Assembly (NCBI RefSeq): GCF_900143075.1
Contig: NZ_FRCY01000003.1
Span: forward strand, 124,001 to 188,000
DNA from: Cyclobacterium lianum
Lineage (GTDB): Bacteria > Bacteroidota > Bacteroidia > Cytophagales > Cyclobacteriaceae
Length of the DNA stretch: 64,000 nt
Direction of reading: 5' to 3'
The stretch's first letter is position 1. Every line of letters begins with the position of its first letter. The notes under the pieces are model-generated. The model was not told the DNA's origin. It searched no databases and worked only from the letters and a program-made list of their open reading frames with translations. Position numbers and translations under genes: made by a program. This document shows, piece by piece, positions 8,457-18,026 of this stretch.

Positions 8457-10127
8457 ATGTCTACCGATAAGTATGACTTTATCATTATTGGCGGCGGCTC
8501 TGCCGGAAGTGTATTGGCCAATAGACTTAGTAAAGATCCAAAAAACAAGGTACTTGTGATAGAAGCCGGAAGGCTTGATCATGGCTGGGATTTCCGGATC
8601 CACATGCCCGCAGCCCTGACTTATCCGCTGAGTAATAATTTCTATAATTGGGGATACACTTCCGATCCGGAACCTTATATGCACAACAGACGGATCTATC
8701 AACCCCGCGGCAAGGTGCTGGGAGGATCCAGTTGTATCAATGGCATGATCTATATACGGGGCAATGCCCTGGATTTTGAGAAATGGGCTAAAGAAGACGG
8801 CCTCGGTGAATGGAGCTATGCCCACTGTCTTCCCTACTTTAAGCGCATGGAAAACAGGCTTATCGGTGGAGATAGTTACCGGGGAGAAGGTGGACCACTT
8901 CACCTGACCACCCCAAAATGCGATAATCCGCTATTCGATGCCTTCTTTGACTCTGTGCAGCAGGCGGGCTACCCGCTTACCGAAGACGTGAATGGCTACC
9001 AGCAGGAAGGTTTTGGGAAATTCGATGCCACTATCTACAAAGGTAAACGGTGGAATGCTGCCCGCGCATATGTACATCCTGTCATGGATAGAAAGAACCT
9101 GACCATCAGCTTGAAATCAAACGTTTCCAAAATTCTGTTTGATGGTAAGAAGGCAACCGGGGTGACCTATATCAAGGGCGGTAAACAACATACTGTACAA
9201 GGTGGTCAAATCATTTGCTGCGGTGGTGCAATCAACTCCCCGCAGGTTTTGCAACTATCCGGTATCGGAAATGGTGCTGAACTGAAACGACTCGGAATAC
9301 CTGTAGTATCGGACCTGAAAGGAGTGGGCGAAAACCTCCAGGATCACCTGGAAGTATATGTACAGTGGGCTGCCAAAGAGCCTGTGAGCCTATACCCTTC
9401 CCTGAAATTCTACAACCAACCTAAAATAGGCCTGGAATGGCTGTTTAATAAAAGCGGTATCGGTGCCAGCAACCATTTTGAGGCGGGCGGTTTCATTCGC
9501 AGCAATGATGAGGTCGCATATCCCAACCTACAATATCATTTTCTACCGATTGCGATCCGGTATGATGGCTCTGCACCCAATGAGGGCCATGGGTTCCAGC
9601 TGCATGTAGGCCCCATGAACACAGATGTCCGCGGGCATGTGAAGATCAAATCTGCAGATCCCACAGAATATCCCAGCATATTGTTTAACTACCTCTCTAC
9701 AGCGCAGGAGAGGAAAGAGTGGGTGGAGGCAATCCGCTGCACCAGAGAGCTGATCAATCAGCCTGCATTCGATGCGCTTCGTGGCAAGGAAATTTCTCCG
9801 GGTGCTGCAGTAGAGACCGATGAGGAAATCCTGGATTTTGTAGCCCGTGAAGGGGAAAGTGCCTATCACCCAAGCTGTACCTGTAAAATGGGCTATGACG
9901 AAGGCGCTGTCGTGGACAGCCAGTTGCGGGTACATGGGGTATCCAATCTGAGTGTAGTAGATGCTTCCGTCATGCCGTACATCACCAATGGCAATATTTA
10001 TGCGCCGGTTATCATGATTGCCGAGAAAGCTGCGGACCTATTGCTGGGCAACAGCCCGGAAGCACCGCAAGAGATGCCTTTTTACCAACATTCGAGCAAA
10101 TCGAAAAAAAATCAGTTTACGCATTAA
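8457..10127 (+). CDS. betA: Choline dehydrogenase (GMC oxidoreductase)
   Basis: The protein has 556 residues, the usual BetA length. It oxidises choline to betaine aldehyde with FAD. The N terminus has the dinucleotide-binding GGGSAG (about residues 12-17). GKVLGGSSCINGM and IRGNALDFEKW are GMC signatures, and NQPKIGLEWLF, GASNHFEAGGFIRS and REISPGA are typical BetA stretches. HPSCTCKMG and TNGNIYAP near the C terminus carry the expected catalytic His and Asn. Its stop codon shares one base with the start of betB, so the two are co-translated. It probably makes the osmoprotectant glycine betaine. Confidence 0.95.
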   Translation: MSTDKYDFIIIGGGSAGSVLANRLSKDPKNKVLVIEAGRLDHGWDFRIHMPAALTYPLSNNFYNWGYTSDPEPYMHNRRIYQPRGKVLGGSSCINGMIYIRGNALDFEKWAKEDGLGEWSYAHCLPYFKRMENRLIGGDSYRGEGGPLHLTTPKCDNPLFDAFFDSVQQAGYPLTEDVNGYQQEGFGKFDATIYKGKRWNAARAYVHPVMDRKNLTISLKSNVSKILFDGKKATGVTYIKGGKQHTVQGGQIICCGGAINSPQVLQLSGIGNGAELKRLGIPVVSDLKGVGENLQDHLEVYVQWAAKEPVSLYPSLKFYNQPKIGLEWLFNKSGIGASNHFEAGGFIRSNDEVAYPNLQYHFLPIAIRYDGSAPNEGHGFQLHVGPMNTDVRGHVKIKSADPTEYPSILFNYLSTAQERKEWVEAIRCTRELINQPAFDALRGKEISPGAAVETDEEILDFVAREGESAYHPSCTCKMGYDEGAVVDSQLRVHGVSNLSVVDASVMPYITNGNIYAPVIMIAEKAADLLLGNSPEAPQEMPFYQHSSKSKKNQFTH

Positions 10128-11602
10128 TGGACACCCACAATCAATTTATTGCCGGGCACTGGGTTTCGGCAAAGACCGGAAACCAGCGGTCCATCTATAA
10201 TCCTTTTGACCAGAAAATTATAGCACATGTGGCAGAAGGTGACCGGGAAGATGCCAGGGCAGCGATTAGAAGTGCTAAATATGCGTTTTCCCAGGGAGAA
10301 TGGTCGGGCCTGCCAGCTACAGTACGAGGCAAAATGGTATATGAGCTTGGTAATCTAATTGAGGCAAACAAAGAAAAACTGGCTGAGCTCGAGACCCTGA
10401 ATACCGGAAAAACCTACACGGAAAGTTTGTGGGACATGGATGACATAGCCGGTATATTCAGATACTATGGAGGACTGGCAGACAAGCATGCGGGCGAAGT
10501 TATCGATAGTCCCAATCCAGATAGCTCAAGCCGATTGGTGAGAGAGCCCATCGGTGTGGTCGGCATGATTTGCCCCTGGAATTACCCCTTGCTGCAGGCT
10601 GCCTGGAAAATTGCCCCTGCTCTTGCTGCAGGTTGCACCCTTGTCATCAAACCCAGCGAATTGACCCCTTTATCCACGCTTGAGTGGACCAGATTGGCCC
10701 AACAAGTCGGCTTTCCCTCCGGGGTTATCAATACAGTACTTGGTCCCGGTCACAGCGTAGGTGCTGAACTGGCAGAAAATCTTGATGTAGACATGATCTC
10801 ATTTACCGGTGGTGTCGAAACAGGCAGGAAGATCATGCAGGCCGCCTCAGGGAATGTGAAAAAAGTCGCACTGGAATTGGGAGGAAAAAACCCCCATATC
10901 ATTTTTGAGGATGGAGACTGGAAAACAGCCATAGACTTTATTTTGAACGGTGTTTTTTTTCATGCGGGTCAGATCTGCTCGGCCGGTACCAGATTGCTTG
11001 TCGCCGCAGAAATCCATGAGCAAGTGGTTCAACTGCTTGAGCAGCGTATCAGCAGGATACGAATGGGAGATGGAATGGATGAAAAAACCCAGATGGGTCC
11101 CTTGATTTCAGCCCAACAATTGGAAAAGGTCGAAAATCATGTCCAAACGGCTATTAAGGAGGGTGCACGCCTTCTGGTAGGCGGACAAAAACCTGAGGAA
11201 GCGGAACTTGCGAGAGGCTTTTTTTATGCGCCCACCCTTTTGATAGACTGTGAGGAAAATATGCATATCGTTCAGCAAGAGGTATTTGGCCCTGTCATCC
11301 ATGTAGAGCAGTTTGAAACAGAAGAGGAAGCTGTCCGAAAAGCAAACAATACCATCTATGGACTCTCCGGCGGCTTTTGGTCGGCTGATCCCGGACGTAT
11401 CTCCCGGGTCAGCAAGTCCCTTCGCTTTGGCACCATATGGGTCAACGATTTTAATGTATATTTTACCCAGGCGCCCTGGGGCGGCTACAAACAATCCGGA
11501 CTCGGCCGGGAGCTCGGGCCTGCGGGCATGGAAGAGTTTCAGGAAATCAAGCACATATACCAAAACTATAATCCCCAGCCAATGAATTGGTTTGGGAAAT
11601 AA
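10127..11602 (+). CDS. betB: Betaine-aldehyde dehydrogenase
   Basis: The protein has 491 residues. This NAD(P)-dependent aldehyde dehydrogenase completes choline to glycine betaine. The nucleophile is Cys284 (GQICSAG), the general base Glu250 (LELGG) and the cofactor motif FTGGVETG. PWNYPLLQAAWK and the C-terminal APWGGYKQSGLGRELG are family signatures. TAATG overlap with betA and a 16-bp overlap with the transporter gene show one operon. Sequence alone does not exclude activity on other amino-aldehydes, but the BetA partner makes betaine aldehyde the best guess. Confidence 0.93.
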   Translation: MDTHNQFIAGHWVSAKTGNQRSIYNPFDQKIIAHVAEGDREDARAAIRSAKYAFSQGEWSGLPATVRGKMVYELGNLIEANKEKLAELETLNTGKTYTESLWDMDDIAGIFRYYGGLADKHAGEVIDSPNPDSSSRLVREPIGVVGMICPWNYPLLQAAWKIAPALAAGCTLVIKPSELTPLSTLEWTRLAQQVGFPSGVINTVLGPGHSVGAELAENLDVDMISFTGGVETGRKIMQAASGNVKKVALELGGKNPHIIFEDGDWKTAIDFILNGVFFHAGQICSAGTRLLVAAEIHEQVVQLLEQRISRIRMGDGMDEKTQMGPLISAQQLEKVENHVQTAIKEGARLLVGGQKPEEAELARGFFYAPTLLIDCEENMHIVQQEVFGPVIHVEQFETEEEAVRKANNTIYGLSGGFWSADPGRISRVSKSLRFGTIWVNDFNVYFTQAPWGGYKQSGLGRELGPAGMEEFQEIKHIYQNYNPQPMNWFGK

Positions 11603-13134
11603 ACGATAGAACTATCGATACCAGAACATTAGGCATTTTCGTTACCGTATTCTTTTACCTGATTATCCTGCTTACCGGATATTTTGCCAGTAAAAAGGAG
11701 TCGGGAGATCAAAGTTCAGAAGGCATGTTATTGGCAGGGAGGCGCATGCCCTCCTGGATTGGAATATTTACCATGACAGCGACCTGGGTGGGTGGAGGCT
11801 ATATCATCGGTACCAGCGAAGCGGTTTACGACAGCGCCCGGGGCCTGGTCTGGGCACAGGCACCCTGGGGATATGCGCTAAGTTTGATACTGGGTGGATT
11901 GTTTTTTGCAAAAAAAATCAGAAGCTTTGGCTTTACTACTTTTATTGATGTTTTCGAAAATAAGTATGGCAAAAAGGTCGCTGCAGTACTTTTTATTCCG
12001 GCTTTGATCGGAGAGATTTTCTGGAGTGCAGCTATCCTGGCTGCGTTGGGAATTACTTTCGCTACCATCTTTGGTCTGGATCTGGAAACCTCAATTCTGG
12101 TCTCTGCGAGCATTGCGGTAGGATATACCATGATGGGAGGCCTTTGGTCTGTGGCATATACCGATGTCGTCCAACTGGCATTTATCATCATAGGACTGGG
12201 CATCAGTATCCCATTTGCATTGAACAAAATCGGTGGGCTGGAACAAGCCTTGATCTTATACGATCAACACATCGCCAATGGTTTCACACTATTTCCTTCC
12301 CCCGGGGTTTTCTCCGGAAATGATCCGGATTGGGGAAATGGCATTTGGGTATGGCTGGACTTTGCCTTGTTGCTCATCATGGGTGGTATTCCCTGGCAGG
12401 TGTATTTTCAGCGGGTTTTGTCGTCCAATTCAGATAGATCAGCCGTAAGGCTTTCCATATACGGAGGGATTTGTTGTGCCCTAATGGCCATTCCAGCCAT
12501 CTTTATCGGTGTGGCAGGAGTGGGATTTGACTGGAGCACCTCCACGCTGGGTACTGCCCCGGAGGCGACCATGGTACTTCCCTACGTATTGTTGGAAATG
12601 ACCCCGCCCCTGATAGCGGCACTGGGACTGGGAGCGGTAGCGGCAGCGGTGATGTCTTCTGTAGACTCCTCTATACTCTCTGCCTCGTCCATGTTTACCT
12701 GGAACCTCTACAGACCCCTGATACACCCCACCTGTACCGACAAACAAATCAAACGCACCATACGCCTTACCGTATTGGTAATCGGTATCATTTCCACCTG
12801 GCTTGCCCTCACGCTTCAAAGTGTATACGATTTGTGGTACCTGTGTGCTGATCTGGTATACGTGGTGCTCTTTCCGCAATTGCTATTGGCACTGTATTTC
12901 AAGAAAAGTAATCATTACGGCGCAATCGCCGGAATCCTCGTCGGACTGGTATTGCGGTTTGGGGGTGGAGAGCCTATATTTGGTATTTCCCCTTTCCTTC
13001 CCTACCCCATGGAAGACCCCGTAGCCGGCATACAGTTTCCTTTCCGTACGTTTGCCATGATGGCCAGCCTGCTAAGTATCATGCTGGTTTCCTATTTGAC
13101 GCATCAACGGGTACAGCAAAAATCAACGCAATGA
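11587..13134 (+). CDS. Sodium:solute symporter, probable choline/betaine transporter
   Basis: The protein has 515 residues and about 13 hydrophobic segments. Signatures of the SSS family are AGRRMPSWIGIFTMTATWVGGGYIIGT near the N terminus and GAVAAAVMSSVDSSILSASSMFTWNL in the middle. It couples Na+ entry to solute uptake in the inner membrane. The start is TTG at 11587, inside the end of betB; no ATG or GTG lies before the first membrane segment in this frame, so the TTG is accepted. The context points to choline import. Confidence 0.88.
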   Translation: MVWEINDRTIDTRTLGIFVTVFFYLIILLTGYFASKKESGDQSSEGMLLAGRRMPSWIGIFTMTATWVGGGYIIGTSEAVYDSARGLVWAQAPWGYALSLILGGLFFAKKIRSFGFTTFIDVFENKYGKKVAAVLFIPALIGEIFWSAAILAALGITFATIFGLDLETSILVSASIAVGYTMMGGLWSVAYTDVVQLAFIIIGLGISIPFALNKIGGLEQALILYDQHIANGFTLFPSPGVFSGNDPDWGNGIWVWLDFALLLIMGGIPWQVYFQRVLSSNSDRSAVRLSIYGGICCALMAIPAIFIGVAGVGFDWSTSTLGTAPEATMVLPYVLLEMTPPLIAALGLGAVAAAVMSSVDSSILSASSMFTWNLYRPLIHPTCTDKQIKRTIRLTVLVIGIISTWLALTLQSVYDLWYLCADLVYVVLFPQLLLALYFKKSNHYGAIAGILVGLVLRFGGGEPIFGISPFLPYPMEDPVAGIQFPFRTFAMMASLLSIMLVSYLTHQRVQQKSTQ

Positions 13135-14093
13135 AAACACTGCTATTGTCTTTTGCAACGCTGATTTGCGCTGTGACAGCTTATGCGCAACCCACGAAAG
13201 TTATTCTGGACACAGATCTGGACTCGGCTGTAGATGACGTGGGCACTATGGCCATACTGCACAATCTGGCAGACCATGGACGCCTGGAAATTTTGGGCAT
13301 TGTCGTTACCAGTAATGACCGGTATGCGCCTCAGTGTGCCGATGCCATCAATCATTATTTTAAAAGGCCTACTATCCCCATTGGTGTGGAAAAGGGCATT
13401 CCATTAAAAGATGTCTCCAAATACACCGGGGAAATTAGCCGGAATTTTTCGCACAGGCTTAAGGCATATGGGGAGGCTGAAGACGCCACCCGCTTATACC
13501 GTAGCTTGCTGGCAGGTGAAACGGATGGAGCTGTCGTTATCGTTACTGTAGGCCACCTGACCAATCTGAAGCACCTGATCCAGTCGGGCCCGGATGAAAT
13601 CAGTGAGCTTTCCGGATTGGAACTCATTCGGAAAAAGGTGAAATTATGGGCCTGTATGGGAGGGCAGTTTCCCGAGGGAAAAGAAGCCAACTTTTACCGG
13701 CCTGATCCGGAGTCTACTCAAATTGCTGTCAACACCTGGCCCGGCAGGGTGATTTTCTCCGGCTGGGAGATTGGCAACGAAATCATCACTGGTGGCCCCT
13801 ACCTGAAAAAATCAATTGCTCCGGAAAGCCCGGTGTACCAAGCCTACCGACTGTTCAACGATTTTTCCGGGCGGCAAAGCTGGGACCAGTCTATACTGCT
13901 GTACCTGGTTTCTCCTGAAAAATATTGGGATTTGGGTCCCAAAGGGAACGCAGTCGTTTACCAGGATGGAAGCAATACCTGGAAAATGGATAAAAACGGT
14001 CAGCAGCAATACCTGCTTCCCAAAATGGCTGCCGGAGAAATCGCCAAAGTCCTGGATGCCCTGATGGTCGGCATCTACCGTCCCGCATTTTGA
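13131..14093 (+). CDS. Exported nucleoside hydrolase-like protein
   Basis: The protein has 320 residues. It belongs to the inosine-uridine nucleoside N-ribohydrolase family: the Ca2+-binding DTDLDSAVDD motif is at about residues 26-35, VTVGHLTNL and WACMGGQFPEG follow, and FSGWEIG lies near the second half. A signal peptide (ending AYA-Q) sends it to the periplasm. It overlaps the symporter gene by 4 bp (ATGA), so it is the last gene of the choline operon. A nucleoside hydrolase has no evident part in betaine synthesis; it may act on another ribosyl or choline-containing compound. Confidence 0.85.
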   Translation: MKTLLLSFATLICAVTAYAQPTKVILDTDLDSAVDDVGTMAILHNLADHGRLEILGIVVTSNDRYAPQCADAINHYFKRPTIPIGVEKGIPLKDVSKYTGEISRNFSHRLKAYGEAEDATRLYRSLLAGETDGAVVIVTVGHLTNLKHLIQSGPDEISELSGLELIRKKVKLWACMGGQFPEGKEANFYRPDPESTQIAVNTWPGRVIFSGWEIGNEIITGGPYLKKSIAPESPVYQAYRLFNDFSGRQSWDQSILLYLVSPEKYWDLGPKGNAVVYQDGSNTWKMDKNGQQQYLLPKMAAGEIAKVLDALMVGIYRPAF

Positions 14094-14902
14094 GCAATTG
14101 TTTTTGGCCTCTCCCGGGGCAAACTTTTGATTAATTTTCCTATCGGCAAAAAAAGCTGAGGGTTAGCTTGGTGTTTAGGTTTGGGACGATACTGGTATAA
14201 CAATCCAACAATCGACCCGAGACGTACATCGGTAATACGGCAATAAAGATGGTATATTTCGTACCCGATTTTCCTTTACCTTTTTGAAATTGTGCTGGGA
14301 AGACGCAAACAGCAGCTCTATTTTGACCGACCTGCCTGCCATTTCGGTTCCACAATCGCAACTTTAAGTTGAGACACCCACAAATGCTATAGGCTGACCT
14401 GCAAAAAAAAGGCCGGAGTTTCCATTTTCAGGAAACCCCGGACAAACCCTACATTAAAAAATAACCAACTAACCAAAAATTCTTCACTACCGATCGCCTC
14501 AATTCCCTTACGCTCAATCCAGCCCTTCAAATCCGTTTTCAAAAAGACCATGAATCTGGTCCAAAAAATCCCGTTTACCTTATTGCTATCTGACACTTCA
14601 AAAATAGTATATAAAAAATGGTATTTATAATTTTTTTCCATATTTTTTATCATTAAAATTAACAAAACAAATTTTTTATTTTGAATTACAAAAATTTTGG
14701 TATTGATAATTTCAAAGCTAACAATCTGTATTTCAAAAAGAAATTTTAGGGATTTGTCAGATAAATCGTACTTATTATCAATCAATTACAGAGAAAAACG
14801 GTGCCTAATTCGCAGTCCGGCAATTTGGTCCGGTGAGTCAAACTAAAAATAAGAGCCGGTTATGGATGATGAATGGAATAATGCCGTCCATTTTCCGATA
14901 GT
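14094..14902. other. 809-bp gap without a convincing gene
   Basis: The only long frame (minus strand, 14387-14785) reads through a strong terminator at 14402-14441, is very AT-rich in its first half and has no family likeness. The stretch 14140-14400 is of ordinary base composition but has no open frame with a good start. It may hold a small minus-strand RNA ending at the terminator, or the worn-down remains of a gene. Confidence 0.5.
14402..14441 (-). terminator. Strong minus-strand terminator
   Basis: An 11-bp stem (CCGGAGTTTCC at 14413-14423 with GGAAACCCCGG at 14431-14441, one mismatch) is followed on the minus strand by CC and eight T. It is 460 bp beyond the stop of the DUF3307 gene, so it ends either that long transcript or a separate small RNA. 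Confidence 0.8.
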
Positions 14903-15601
14903 TTAATACTGGTCGTACAACCAGCCACTGAGGATAGCCAGCCCAAAACTGAGCAGGGTTCCGATCAGAATATATTCAGTCAACTTTCTGTCTTTCGACT
15001 GGCGCAGATCTCCAAACCGAAATACGGATTTTGCTGCCACCAAAAATCCTATGGCCTCCCATCTGCCGGCCATAATAAAAACAAATACAAACCAGCGTTC
15101 AAGTATACCGATGTATTGTCCGGCTTTGTCCAGAGAAGCCGTGTTTGCGTCAGGTAGTGGAGTCCATTTGGAAATGGTAGTTTTGATAAGCATAGAGGCT
15201 GGAAGCGATAAAAACACAAGTATTGTAATCACAAGCCAATCTTTGTCTCTGATTTGTATCATTCCTTCGATCAGCTCTGGATTGTAGTACCACATGGCCG
15301 CAATAATAGAGATCAAATGGGCCAACTGATCGATAAAGAACCAGTACCTCCGGCTTTTTTCATGCTGCGCATGTAACTTTATCAGGTCAATGATCCCATG
15401 TACCAGTGTGATGCCCAATGCGTAGGGCCAAAAATCGGCCTTTGCAACCAAAAGCATCATCAATAAACCATGAACCAGCAAATGCAGGTAAAACTGGTAT
15501 GCTCCGGCCTTTCTGCTTTCCTTAGCAACAACCCATTTTCTGGGTTGAAAGACAAAATCTCCCAATAGGTGAGCCAGTATGAGCTTGATAAGAATGGTCA
15601 T
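14903..15601 (-). CDS. DUF3307 membrane protein
   Basis: The protein has 232 residues and five or six hydrophobic segments. The start IKLILAHLLGDFVFQP and the following HLLVHGLLM and HGIIDLIKLH stretches are typical of DUF3307 proteins, which are inner-membrane proteins of unknown function. Its start overlaps the end of the SatD-like gene by 4 bp; SatD-DUF3307 pairs recur in Bacteroidota, so the two proteins probably work together. Confidence 0.8.
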   Translation of the reverse strand: MTILIKLILAHLLGDFVFQPRKWVVAKESRKAGAYQFYLHLLVHGLLMMLLVAKADFWPYALGITLVHGIIDLIKLHAQHEKSRRYWFFIDQLAHLISIIAAMWYYNPELIEGMIQIRDKDWLVITILVFLSLPASMLIKTTISKWTPLPDANTASLDKAGQYIGILERWFVFVFIMAGRWEAIGFLVAAKSVFRFGDLRQSKDRKLTEYILIGTLLSFGLAILSGWLYDQY

Positions 15602-16212
15602 GACAAGTGCCTTTTTAATTTCAGGGGAAAGTATACCAGTAATGCCCTGATCGCATCAAACCTGGCTCTGGATAAGCGGCCACTGATCGCATGCTGGCTG
15701 ATGCCTTCCAGTTTGCCCAGTGCCGTTTGCGTTTTTTCAGGATGCGTCATTGCCAGATATACGGTTTTCGCTGAATGTTCAGTCCAGGTATCCAGTATCT
15801 CCATCGCTAACTTTAGCATCAGATTAATGTCCTGATCGAAGCCTTCGAAAGGAGACTTGATCAATATGTCCTGATGGCTTTCCGACAGCTCTTCAAAGGC
15901 CTCCCCGGAATGCACATAGGCTGTCCCGTTGTTTTCAAGTAGCCGTCCGGTACGAAAATCTTCTTCTCCCAGCCCGATACCTATCCGTATGTCCAGTGGA
16001 GCCTGGGATTTGATACCGGCTTTTAACCTGATGGCTGCCTGAAGTGCCTTTTCCGGCTCCGCTACCTTCAATTGAAAGCTATCTCCCCGGTAGATTTCCC
16101 AATCCTTACCGGCTTTACCCCAGGTATCCAATTCTGTCTTTAAAAGCTGCATCCATATTTTAGCCGGAACCTTTCTGGATTCCTTGATATCTCCGGTCAG
16201 AATTGCAATCAT
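15598..16212 (-). CDS. SatD-family protein with C-terminal helix-turn-helix
   Basis: From ATG at 16212 the protein has 204 residues beginning MIAILTGDIKESR, the usual SatD start; an ATG at 16251 would add 13 residues encoded inside the operator palindromes and is not accepted. The N-terminal part (WEIYRGDSFQ, IRIGIGLGE) resembles a degenerate nucleotide-cyclase-like domain. The last 60 residues (TALGKLEGISQHAISGRLSR) look like a DNA-binding helix-turn-helix. It overlaps the DUF3307 gene and sits behind a dense cluster of ATATCA/TGATAT half sites, so it may regulate its own operon. Function unproven. Confidence 0.75.
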   Translation of the reverse strand: MIAILTGDIKESRKVPAKIWMQLLKTELDTWGKAGKDWEIYRGDSFQLKVAEPEKALQAAIRLKAGIKSQAPLDIRIGIGLGEEDFRTGRLLENNGTAYVHSGEAFEELSESHQDILIKSPFEGFDQDINLMLKLAMEILDTWTEHSAKTVYLAMTHPEKTQTALGKLEGISQHAISGRLSRARFDAIRALLVYFPLKLKRHLS

Positions 16213-16215
16213 TAC

Positions 16216-16294
16216 TATATCATGTTTATAACTGATATACAAATATATCATTATTATAAGTGATAATAAATAATATCATCTAAAAAGATGATAT
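16216..16294. promoter_or_regulatory. Cluster of six ATATCA/TGATAT half sites, candidate operator
   Basis: Half sites lie at 16216-16223, 16233-16239, 16244-16250, 16261-16265, 16273-16278 and 16289-16294. Two pairs are perfect palindromes: TGATATA-N4-TATATCA (16233-16250) and ATATCATC-N6-GATGATAT (16273-16294). The cluster covers the space between the permease stop and the SatD start. The second palindrome could also form a weak hairpin at the end of the permease message. Confidence 0.6.
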
Positions 16295-16299
16295 AAAGA

Positions 16300-18003
16300 T
16301 CAGACATTGATCAGAAAACGGTCTACTACCCCTACCAGACCAATCAAAACGATACCGATCAATCCGGTGAATACCAAATAATACAATGTTGGCAGGACAG
16401 TTTTCCTGAGCACACTTCCTTCCCGGCCCAAAAGGCCTACGGTCGCTGAAGCAGCCACTACATTGTGTATGGCGATCATGTTACCTGCGGCAGCCCCTAC
16501 GGCCTGCAGTGCCAGAATCCAGGTCGGAGGCATACCCAAATTGTCGGCAACACCATACTGAAAAAGGCTAAACATCAAATTGCTAACGGTATTGCTTCCG
16601 GCGATAAAAGCACCCAAGGCACCGATCATTGGCGCAAAGAAGGGGTAAATCATGCCCACCCTGGCTGCTGTCCACTCGGCCATCAAAATGGGCATAGCCA
16701 ACAGACCGGAGTCATTTTCTCCTGAGTTGATGTACACCCGTACCATGGCTACGGCAAAAAGCAGCACAGCACCTGCCTTCAGGATCATCCCGCTACTGTC
16801 TTTTGCCGCCAGCTTCACAGCAGCAGGTTTCATCTGATGCAGCAAACAAGTCAGCAAACAAACAATTAAAAGAATGGTCCCCGGGAGATACAAGGGTGTA
16901 CTGCTACCGGAAATGTCCGTCCCTAATATACCTTCCAATCCAAAGGAAACACCAGTCAGCCAACCCTTCACCGGCAATTGAGGCAGACGGCTGATAACCA
17001 GCAGGAGGGCCAGCAGAATGTAGGGACTCCATGCTTTCATCAGGGGAAGCCTGCGGTCGGACATCGCCGAATCCGAAGCCGGAATATTCAGGCTACCTTT
17101 CCAGCTGGCCGGCCAACGCTCCGAAGCTTCCATTTCCCAGACCTGTGCAGGGACAAGAAAGCCCATCCTGGCTGCCGTCACCACCAGCGCTAAACCGACC
17201 AGTGACCCAATCAAAGAAGGGAATTCAGGGCCCAGGTAGAGTCCTGTAAGCAAATAGGGAAGGGTAAATGAAAAGCCTGCAAACAAGGCAAACGGGAAAA
17301 TTTGAACCCCTTCTCTCCATGACCTGTTTTTGCCAAAAAAACGACAAAGCATCAAAACCATCAGAAAAGGCATCAAGGTCCCGACCAGCATGTGTACAAT
17401 GGAGGCATTGGCAGTGACCTTTAGCAAAACTTCCGAAAATTCCCAACCCAGTAAATCGAGTCTGGCATTCAGTTCCGGACTTTCCAGGCCACCCCTTATA
17501 CCCACCAGTATAGGTGTGCCCACAGCACCAAAGGTCACCGCAGTGCTCTGTACCATCATCCCCAGCACGACGGCTGCCAATGCCGGAAAACCTAAAGCTA
17601 CCAGGAGTGGTGCGACGATCGCCGCAGGCGTACCAAAACCTGCTGCACCCTCTATAAAAGACCCGAAAAGCCAAACAATAATGATTACCTGCACTCTTCT
17701 ATCTGCGCTGATCCCCCGAAATCCATTGCGTATGCTATCTACCCCTCCGGAATACTTCAATAAATTCAACAGCAATATCGCCGCAAACACAATATAGAGG
17801 ATATCAAAAGTGATAAAAAAACCCTGAATCGTGGCAGCCAGAATGGTCAGCAGGGACATTTTCCAAAACACGAAAGCCAATGCGGAGGTCAGCAAAAAAA
17901 TCAGTGGCATGGTAAGTCTGGCCGAAAGGCGAAAACCAACCAACATGACAGCAGCCGATAAAATCGGAAAAAGTGCCAGGAAAAACAAAAGATCTGTGGA
18001 CAT
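16300..18003 (-). CDS. LctP-family permease (lactate/glycolate type)
   Basis: The protein has 567 residues and about 13-14 membrane segments. [47 protein letters not shown] and [19 protein letters not shown] are signatures of L-lactate permease (LctP/LldP), a family that also includes the glycolate permease GlcA. It imports small 2-hydroxy acids with protons. It lies 23 bp after a malate synthase-like gene, an arrangement that echoes glcA-glcB of E. coli, so glycolate or glyoxylate-type acids are as likely as lactate. No lactate dehydrogenase gene is nearby. Confidence 0.9.
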   Translation of the reverse strand: MSTDLLFFLALFPILSAAVMLVGFRLSARLTMPLIFLLTSALAFVFWKMSLLTILAATIQGFFITFDILYIVFAAILLLNLLKYSGGVDSIRNGFRGISADRRVQVIIIVWLFGSFIEGAAGFGTPAAIVAPLLVALGFPALAAVVLGMMVQSTAVTFGAVGTPILVGIRGGLESPELNARLDLLGWEFSEVLLKVTANASIVHMLVGTLMPFLMVLMLCRFFGKNRSWREGVQIFPFALFAGFSFTLPYLLTGLYLGPEFPSLIGSLVGLALVVTAARMGFLVPAQVWEMEASERWPASWKGSLNIPASDSAMSDRRLPLMKAWSPYILLALLLVISRLPQLPVKGWLTGVSFGLEGILGTDISGSSTPLYLPGTILLIVCLLTCLLHQMKPAAVKLAAKDSSGMILKAGAVLLFAVAMVRVYINSGENDSGLLAMPILMAEWTAARVGMIYPFFAPMIGALGAFIAGSNTVSNLMFSLFQYGVADNLGMPPTWILALQAVGAAAGNMIAIHNVVAASATVGLLGREGSVLRKTVLPTLYYLVFTGLIGIVLIGLVGVVDRFLINV

Positions 18004-18026
18004 GGATTGGCTGAGTAATTCGATCG

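Noticed and set aside
14387-14785. 132-residue minus-strand frame
   Set aside because: It reads through a strong terminator hairpin, has a low-complexity first half and no recognisable domain.
16213-16251. Thirteen extra residues at the start of the SatD-like protein
   Set aside because: They are encoded by operator palindromes, and the family normally starts at MIAILTGDI.
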